Notes under the pieces: generated by a model
What the model was told of the DNA's origin: nothing
The model's input: only the letters and a program-made list of their open reading frames with translations
The model's database searches: none
Program-made: the position numbers and the translations under genes
Shown here: positions 58,501 to 64,000 of the stretch, piece after piece
Layout: each line of letters opens with the position of its first letter
Position numbering within the stretch: position 1 is the first letter of the stretch
DNA from: an uncultured Gammaproteobacteria bacterium
GTDB lineage: Bacteria; Pseudomonadota; Gammaproteobacteria; Pseudomonadales; Litorivicinaceae
Direction of reading: 5' to 3'
NCBI GenBank assembly: GCA_913057215.1
Contig: CAJXNQ010000004.1
Location: 1-64,000 of the forward strand
Length of the DNA stretch: 64,000 nucleotides

Positions 58501-58784
58501 TCGACAACCCGGGGCACGAGATAAAGACCGTCCTGAGCATGAGGTGCAACGCGTTGGTAGTGATCGCGTTGATTGTGTTCTGTGACCTCGTCTGCGCGCA
58601 GCACTTGAGTCAGTTCGAGTGGGTGTGCGAGTGGCTCGACTGAGTCTGTATCGACTGCTTGCATGCGATCGATGAGCGCCAGAATCCCATTGAGTTGGGT
58701 GGCAGTGGCCTCTTTCTCCTCAGTAGTCAGCCCCAAGCGTGCCAACTTCGCGACACGGGCCAAATCATCGCCTGACAGCGACAT
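58497..58784 (-). CDS. gatC: Aspartyl/glutamyl-tRNA amidotransferase subunit C
   Basis: GatC is the small belt subunit that stabilises GatA with GatB. The 95 residues have [45 protein letters not shown] and [13 protein letters not shown], then the C-terminal YLVPRVVE. I place the start at ATG 58784, with GGAGAA upstream; a reading from 58805 adds seven residues without family support. It heads gatC-gatA-gatB and is divergent from mreB. Confidence 0.94.
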   Translation of the reverse strand: MSLSGDDLARVAKLARLGLTTEEKEATATQLNGILALIDRMQAVDTDSVEPLAHPLELTQVLRADEVTEHNQRDHYQRVAPHAQDGLYLVPRVVE

Positions 58785-58822
58785 ATACAGTTCTCCGTTG
58801 AACAAAACAGTTGAATAACAGC

Positions 58823-58849
58823 CTCTAATGCTAGCATAAGGCTAGAGCC
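58823..58849. repeat. Nested palindromes between gatC and mreB
   Basis: The 126-base divergent gap holds a 10-base perfect palindrome ATGCTAGCAT (58828-58837) framed by CTCTA and TAGAG (58823-58847), and next to it GGCTAGAGCC (58840-58849). The cluster could be an operator for gatC or mreB. Beyond it I see no strong promoter match in the gap. Confidence 0.4.
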
Positions 58850-58898
58850 TTGCGGTTTGTTCCGATAGACTCTGTCTTTTATTGCGCATGCCTGATAG

Positions 58899-59948
<1,050 letters not shown>

Positions 59949-59961
59949 TTGAGGCTGTTGC

Positions 59962-60795
59962 ATGCGGCCGCTGTTTTCACAAACCAGTGTTGCCGCTGTC
60001 CGTCTCGTGATTGCGGTGACGTTCGCCGTGGCAACCATGCTGATCGACTCCCGTCTCGATGGGCTACAGATCGTCCGGCTTGCAGTCAAAACGGCACTTT
60101 GGCCCGTTGAACAGATTGCCGGATTTCCAGCCAATGCGACACGTGCTGTCGCCGATTGGACGCAAACCAGGACGCAACTCGCCGGACGCCTTGAATCGCT
60201 GGCAATCGAAAACGAACGACTCCTCACTGAGCAACTGAAACTCCATACACTGCGCGCAGAAAACTCTGAATTAAGACGCTTGTTGGGTGTGAGAGAGCGG
60301 GTCAATGAGCGGCTTTTACAAGCGCAAATCGAACGCGTCTCAAACGATCCGTTTGTACATCGAGTGACGATCAATCGTGGGATTGCTGCCGGGGTCCAAA
60401 TCGGACGTCCTGTGCTCGCGGCTGATGGCTTGGTTGGTCAAATTGTCTCTGTGTACCCGCATGCCTCTGAGGTACTTTTGATGACCGATTCCACCCATCA
60501 ATTGCCCGTTCAGGTGACACGCACTCGACTGCGTGCGGTGGCTTTTGGTACCGGCCAGCTCGACCAATTGGAGCTTCGAAATCTGCCGGCGACCGTCGAT
60601 ATTGTCGCGGGTGATGTGATTGAGACGTCCGGACTTGCCGGACGATTCCAACCTGGAATCCCTGTGGCGCGCGTGATTGAGGTGATTCGATCTCCGGGCC
60701 AGCCGTTTGCTCGGGTGCTGTGTGAACCTGCGGCGGAGCTGTCAACGCTGACACTCCTGATGGTTGATGTGTCAGATGAGGAGGTTGGCCAGTGA
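59962..60795 (+). CDS. mreC: Rod-shape-determining protein MreC
   Basis: MreC is a periplasmic scaffold that activates PBP2. The 277-residue protein has a short N-terminus (RPLFSQTSVAAVRL), one membrane helix (about 12-30), a coiled coil (about 65-110, with SLAIENERLLTEQLKLHTL), and two beta domains containing VHRVTINRGIAAGVQIGRPV and DIVAGDVIETSGLAGRFQPG. Normal size. Its stop overlaps the mreD GTG (GTGA). Confidence 0.96.
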   Translation: MRPLFSQTSVAAVRLVIAVTFAVATMLIDSRLDGLQIVRLAVKTALWPVEQIAGFPANATRAVADWTQTRTQLAGRLESLAIENERLLTEQLKLHTLRAENSELRRLLGVRERVNERLLQAQIERVSNDPFVHRVTINRGIAAGVQIGRPVLAADGLVGQIVSVYPHASEVLLMTDSTHQLPVQVTRTRLRAVAFGTGQLDQLELRNLPATVDIVAGDVIETSGLAGRFQPGIPVARVIEVIRSPGQPFARVLCEPAAELSTLTLLMVDVSDEEVGQ

Positions 60796-61268
60796 CCTTT
60801 GTGTTGACTTGGCTTGCAACTTTGCTACTGGTGGCATTGCCGCTGCCACTGGTGATGGCACCGTATCTTCCGCATTGGCCTGTTTTGTTTGTGGCCTGGT
60901 GGGCACTGTTTCAGAACCATCGTTTGTCGATGACTTTATTGTTTATAGCAGCGGTGCCGTTTGATGTGTTGTATGGCACGGTGCTTGGACTCCATTCGTT
61001 ATTGTTTGCGCTTGTTGCATACATGTTAACGCTCCTTGGTGCTCGGATCCGGCAAGTCAATTGGGTGCGCCAGTCGGTGGTGGTGTTCTTGGTCTTGGGC
61101 ATTGCAGCACTGGTGGGGTATTGGGCGCGTACTTTGACAGGATATGATCCGGATTTATTGGTGTTGATGATGCAAGCGGCCATTGGGGCAATTTTGTGGT
61201 CACCCGTGCGCATTGTGTACGGCTGGCTCTCTCAATTTGTCTCAGAACCGGTTGAGGGTACCCATTGA
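60792..61268 (+). CDS. mreD: Rod-shape-determining membrane protein MreD
   Basis: MreD is an integral membrane partner of MreC. The 158 residues form about five hydrophobic helices with the family features PLPLVMAPYLPHWPVLFVAWW and FDVLYGTVLGLHSLLFALVAY. It starts with GTG in the mreC stop and its own stop overlaps the maf TTG. Confidence 0.94.
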   Translation: MTFVLTWLATLLLVALPLPLVMAPYLPHWPVLFVAWWALFQNHRLSMTLLFIAAVPFDVLYGTVLGLHSLLFALVAYMLTLLGARIRQVNWVRQSVVVFLVLGIAALVGYWARTLTGYDPDLLVLMMQAAIGAILWSPVRIVYGWLSQFVSEPVEGTH

Positions 61269-61816
61269 TCCTCGCCAGTCAGTCGCCGAGGCGTCGGGAA
61301 CTCCTCGCGCTGATCACGTCCGATTTTCGAGTAGTGCCGGCGGATATCGATGAAACGCCAGAGGTCGGCGAATCCCCTGAGCAGTATGTTGGGCGATTGA
61401 GTCGGCTCAAAGCCGAGGCAGTCTCGTGTCATGCGGCTCGCGGTGAGCCTGTGATTGGCTCGGACACCACAGTATCCATTGATCACGCGCTCTTACAAAA
61501 ACCGTTGGATCGCGCTGATTTTTTGCAGATGATGAATCAGTTATCGGGTCGGACTCATCAGGTGTATTCTGGGGTCACGGTATGGACTGATCGAGCAGTC
61601 GCGACGCAGGTGGTTCGAACCGATGTCACCTTTCGTGAGATGACGGAGGCAGAGCGCACGGCGTATTGGGATACAGGCGAGCCGTTAGACAAGGCCGGCG
61701 GGTATGCAATTCAAGGGATCGGCGCTCGGTTCATTGTGCGGATTTCAGGCTCTTACACCAACGTGGTGGGGTTGCCTTTGGTAGAACTTGAGGGCTTGCT
61801 CTCCAATGCGACATGA
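61265..61816 (+). CDS. maf: Maf family nucleotide pyrophosphatase
   Basis: Maf proteins hydrolyse nucleoside triphosphates (dTTP/UTP or modified bases) and may act as house-cleaning enzymes. The 183 residues have ILASQSPRRRELLALI at the start, VIGSDTTVSIDHALLQKP and DKAGGYAIQGIGARFI. The neighbouring mreD and rng place it in the YhdE group (dTTP/UTP type). It starts with TTG in the mreD stop (TTGA) and overlaps rng by 11 bases. Confidence 0.93.
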   Translation: MILASQSPRRRELLALITSDFRVVPADIDETPEVGESPEQYVGRLSRLKAEAVSCHAARGEPVIGSDTTVSIDHALLQKPLDRADFLQMMNQLSGRTHQVYSGVTVWTDRAVATQVVRTDVTFREMTEAERTAYWDTGEPLDKAGGYAIQGIGARFIVRISGSYTNVVGLPLVELEGLLSNAT

Positions 61817-63257
61817 AATTCTACTCAACGTCACTCCGCTTGAGACACGCGTTGCTGTGGTCGAACAGGGGATGGTCCAAGAACTGTTGATCGAGCGTGC
61901 AACGCATCAAGGTCTGGTTGGAAATGTGTACGTCGGTCAGGTTGCGCGCGTATTGCCCGGGATGCAGGCATGTTTTGTGGATATCGGTCTCGAGCGCAGT
62001 GCATTCTTGCATGCCAAAGACATCCCGCAATCAGCGACTGGCCGCGATGCGTCAATCAGCTCGCTTGTCACCGAGGGACAACGACTGTTGGTGCAAGTCA
62101 CGAAGGATCCGATCGGAACCAAGGGTGCGAGGCTGACTGCTGAAGTGTCCTTACCTGCGCGGCATTTGGTACTGATGCCTTTTGCAAACCATGTCGGGAT
62201 TAGCCAGCGGATTGAGGACGATGACAATCGAGATCTGTTAAAACGCATGGCGCAAGATGCACTCGATGCACAGGGTCTCGAGCTGGGGGTCATCGTGCGG
62301 ACTGCCGGTAAAGGCCATACGCAGACTGATTTTGAGCATGATCTGGCATATCTCAAGCGGCTCTGGGATGAAATCCAGTCGATGGAGAAGACTGTGAAGC
62401 CACCAACGTGTGTCTACCAGGATCTATCGCTCTCGCATCGCGTCATCCGTGATCAGATTCGCCCAGATACTGAGCGGGTCTTGGTCGACTCTCAAGAAAC
62501 GTTTGACCGCATGGTTGGGTTTTCCGCCAAGTATGTACCCGACGTCGTCAATCGCCTACAGCACTATGCCGGTGAGCGGCCGATTTTTGAGCTCTACCAA
62601 ATTGAGGATGAGCTTGAGCGTGCACTCGGACGTCGTGTTGAGTTGAAATCAGGTGCCTACATGGTGATCGATGAGACCGAAGCCATGACCACAGTCGACG
62701 TGAATACTGGCGGGTTTGTGGGTGCACACACCCTTGAGCAGACTGTGTTCCGGACAAATTTGGAAGCTGCTGTAGCCATTGGCCGACAACTGAGGTTGCG
62801 AAATCTGGGCGGTATCATTGTGATTGATTTCATTGACATGGAAGATGAGGAGCACCGCCGTCAGGTATTTCGGACGCTTGAACGCTCTCTCGAACCAGAT
62901 CCGGTTAAAACGCGCCTGAACGACTTTAATGAGGCAGGCCTCGTCGTGCTGACTCGCAAACGCACACGTGAACGCCTGTCTGATTTGTTGCAAGAAGCCT
63001 GTTCGGAATGTCGGGGCACGGGTAAAACAAAAACGCCTGAGACTCTGTGTTATGAGATTTTTCGGGCCATTTTACGCGAAGCGCGTGCCTTCTCTGCTGA
63101 GACGACAACGGTCATTGCAGCGCCTGTGGTGATTGATCGCTTGATTGATGAAGAGTCGCAAGCGCTGGCTGACTTGGAAGCCTTTATCCACAGACCGATT
63201 CGCTTACAGGTGGACACGACTTTTGCCCGTGATCGGTTTGAGGTGGTGTTGGCATGA
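61806..63257 (+). CDS. rng: Ribonuclease G
   Basis: RNase G trims the 5' end of 16S rRNA and degrades some mRNAs. The 483-residue protein has HEILLNVTPLETRVAVVEQG at the N-terminus, an S1 RNA-binding domain (VGNVYVGQVARVLPGMQACFVD), the 5' sensor and DNase I-like domain with the metal residues in TVDVNTGG and IVIDFIDME, and the zinc-link CSECRGTGK near 400. It lacks the long C-terminal scaffold of RNase E. I start it at ATG 61806; a reading from 61788 adds six residues. Confidence 0.96.
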   Translation: MRHEILLNVTPLETRVAVVEQGMVQELLIERATHQGLVGNVYVGQVARVLPGMQACFVDIGLERSAFLHAKDIPQSATGRDASISSLVTEGQRLLVQVTKDPIGTKGARLTAEVSLPARHLVLMPFANHVGISQRIEDDDNRDLLKRMAQDALDAQGLELGVIVRTAGKGHTQTDFEHDLAYLKRLWDEIQSMEKTVKPPTCVYQDLSLSHRVIRDQIRPDTERVLVDSQETFDRMVGFSAKYVPDVVNRLQHYAGERPIFELYQIEDELERALGRRVELKSGAYMVIDETEAMTTVDVNTGGFVGAHTLEQTVFRTNLEAAVAIGRQLRLRNLGGIIVIDFIDMEDEEHRRQVFRTLERSLEPDPVKTRLNDFNEAGLVVLTRKRTRERLSDLLQEACSECRGTGKTKTPETLCYEIFRAILREARAFSAETTTVIAAPVVIDRLIDEESQALADLEAFIHRPIRLQVDTTFARDRFEVVLA

Positions 63258-64000
63258 TGCGGCCGATTTTGACCACGAAAGCGATCATTGTGGTGGCCTT
63301 GGCGACTCTGCAAACACTTTTGTTTGCGATGTTGCCCATGGTGGATTACTGGCGAGGCGATCTTGAAACCGTTCTGTCAAAGCGATTGGGTGCAGATGTC
63401 ACGGTCTCTCAGGTCGGAGCCAAGGCCTCGCTGACAGGTCCCTATCTTGAGGCTCTAAATTTAATTGTTGAGCGCCCAGACGGCCGCCTTGAAGTCCAGC
63501 GTATTCAACTGTTGTTGGATTTGTTTCGGTCGGTCACTGAAGGACGGTTGGTGGTGTCCGACATGGTGCTCGATGAAGCCGAGTTGATCCTGCATGGGGC
63601 GGGTGGTGGTATGCCTGATCCGCGGCAATGGGGTCAGGTGCTTGATGGATTCGTGAAGGTGCTCGAGCCTCTCGGGGCGGCGCGCATTAACGATCTGGAT
63701 GTGATTGCAGGTGGTCTCTCGCTTCAACGCTTATCCTTTGAGACGATCCCTGAGGTCGGTGTCCTTGGTCGAGGTCGGTTGGTCACCGAGACGGTTTCGA
63801 TGCCAATCACGATGGATTGGCGATTTCCAACTGATGCAAGTGGTGTCCACGATGTGAGAGTGCACTCCCGCATGCGCAACGCCCCAATCCCTGTGACAGG
63901 GCTTGATGAAATCACAGCAGCCATCGATGCGACCGCCTGGCTCACCATTCGAGACAATGCACCGGTTCGCGGTATTTTGAATCTGCGCGGGTTGGCAGAC
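63254..64000 (+). CDS. yhdP: YhdP/TIGR02099-type AsmA-like protein, cut by the right window edge
   Basis: The first 249 codons are seen. A membrane helix (about 9-28; TKAIIVVALATLQTLLFAML) is followed by periplasmic AsmA-like sequence with VDYWRGDLETVLSKRLGADVTVSQV and repeated beta strands. Full proteins of this family exceed 1200 residues and form long grooves thought to carry phospholipid across the periplasm. Place after mreBCD-maf-rng is conserved. The start is ATGATG, the first overlapping the rng stop (ATGA). Identity rests on the N-terminus and context. Confidence 0.88.
   Translation, partial: MMRPILTTKAIIVVALATLQTLLFAMLPMVDYWRGDLETVLSKRLGADVTVSQVGAKASLTGPYLEALNLIVERPDGRLEVQRIQLLLDLFRSVTEGRLVVSDMVLDEAELILHGAGGGMPDPRQWGQVLDGFVKVLEPLGAARINDLDVIAGGLSLQRLSFETIPEVGVLGRGRLVTETVSMPITMDWRFPTDASGVHDVRVHSRMRNAPIPVTGLDEITAAIDATAWLTIRDNAPVRGILNLRGLAD

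Overview
The window looks like a stretch of core chromosome from a compact, probably marine, gammaproteobacterium. Protein families and gene order point this way: dksA-gluQ, aroQ-accB-accC-prmA-dusB-fis-purH-purD, proA-nadD-rsfS-rlmH-mrdA-rodA-mltB-rlpA-dacA-ybeD-lipB, leuS-lptE-holA, miaB-ybeZ-ybeY-corC-lnt, hemA-prfA-prmC-moeB, lolB-ispE-tRNAGln-prs-rplY-pth-ychF, gatCAB and mreBCD-maf-rng-yhdP are all arrangements known from Pseudomonas and Oceanospirillales-type genomes. Here they follow one another with almost no accessory DNA. No insertion sequence, prophage, CRISPR array, rRNA or plasmid gene is visible, and no gap between genes exceeds about 125 bases. About eighteen junctions are 4-base NTGA stop/start overlaps, and about a quarter of genes start with GTG or TTG. 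Small size of gaps plus trimmed protein versions suggest a streamlined genome.

Layout. 1-3.8 kb: an NtrC-class response regulator cut by the left edge, gluQ and dksA (minus), then an aminotransferase and sfsA (plus). 3.8-11.5 kb: a long minus-strand run from a DsbD N-domain-only protein through aroQ, accBC, prmA, dusB, fis, purH and purD. 11.5-14.4 kb: a DUF2333 protein, soluble pyrophosphatase and a phosphofructokinase with the signature of the PPi-dependent type. 14.4-26.8 kb: a plus-strand cell-envelope block (mpl, LON-domain protein, proA, nadD, rsfS, rlmH, mrdA, rodA, mltB, rlpA, dacA, a class IV aminotransferase, ybeD, lipB). 26.8-36.0 kb: minus-strand holA, lptE, leuS, lnt, corC, ybeY, ybeZ, miaB. 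36.1-42.9 kb: a DUF1820 gene, a C-terminal processing protease, M18 aminopeptidase, hemH, azlCD, and a chalcone-isomerase-like/DUF3833 lipoprotein pair. 43-51.7 kb: minus-strand btaA-btaB (betaine lipid synthesis), tRNA-Met, ychF, pth, bL25, prs, tRNA-Gln, ispE, lolB and a TPR lipoprotein. 51.7-64 kb: hemA, prfA, prmC, moeB (plus), gatCAB (minus), and mreBCD-maf-rng-yhdP (plus, running off the right edge).

The genes mostly serve envelope building (peptidoglycan elongation, lipoprotein maturation and sorting, LPS export), translation and tRNA modification, and fatty acid and purine synthesis. No wholly new multi-gene system is evident. The most unusual points are: a CbrB-like regulator whose receiver has Glu in place of the phosphorylated Asp and which lacks the kinase gene usually beside it; a stand-alone DsbD alpha domain; a 75-residue Fis without its N-terminal arm; PPi-type phosphofructokinase just upstream of pyrophosphatase; betaine-lipid genes facing a chalcone-isomerase-like/DUF3833 pair; and an inverted repeat inside overlapping divergent promoters.
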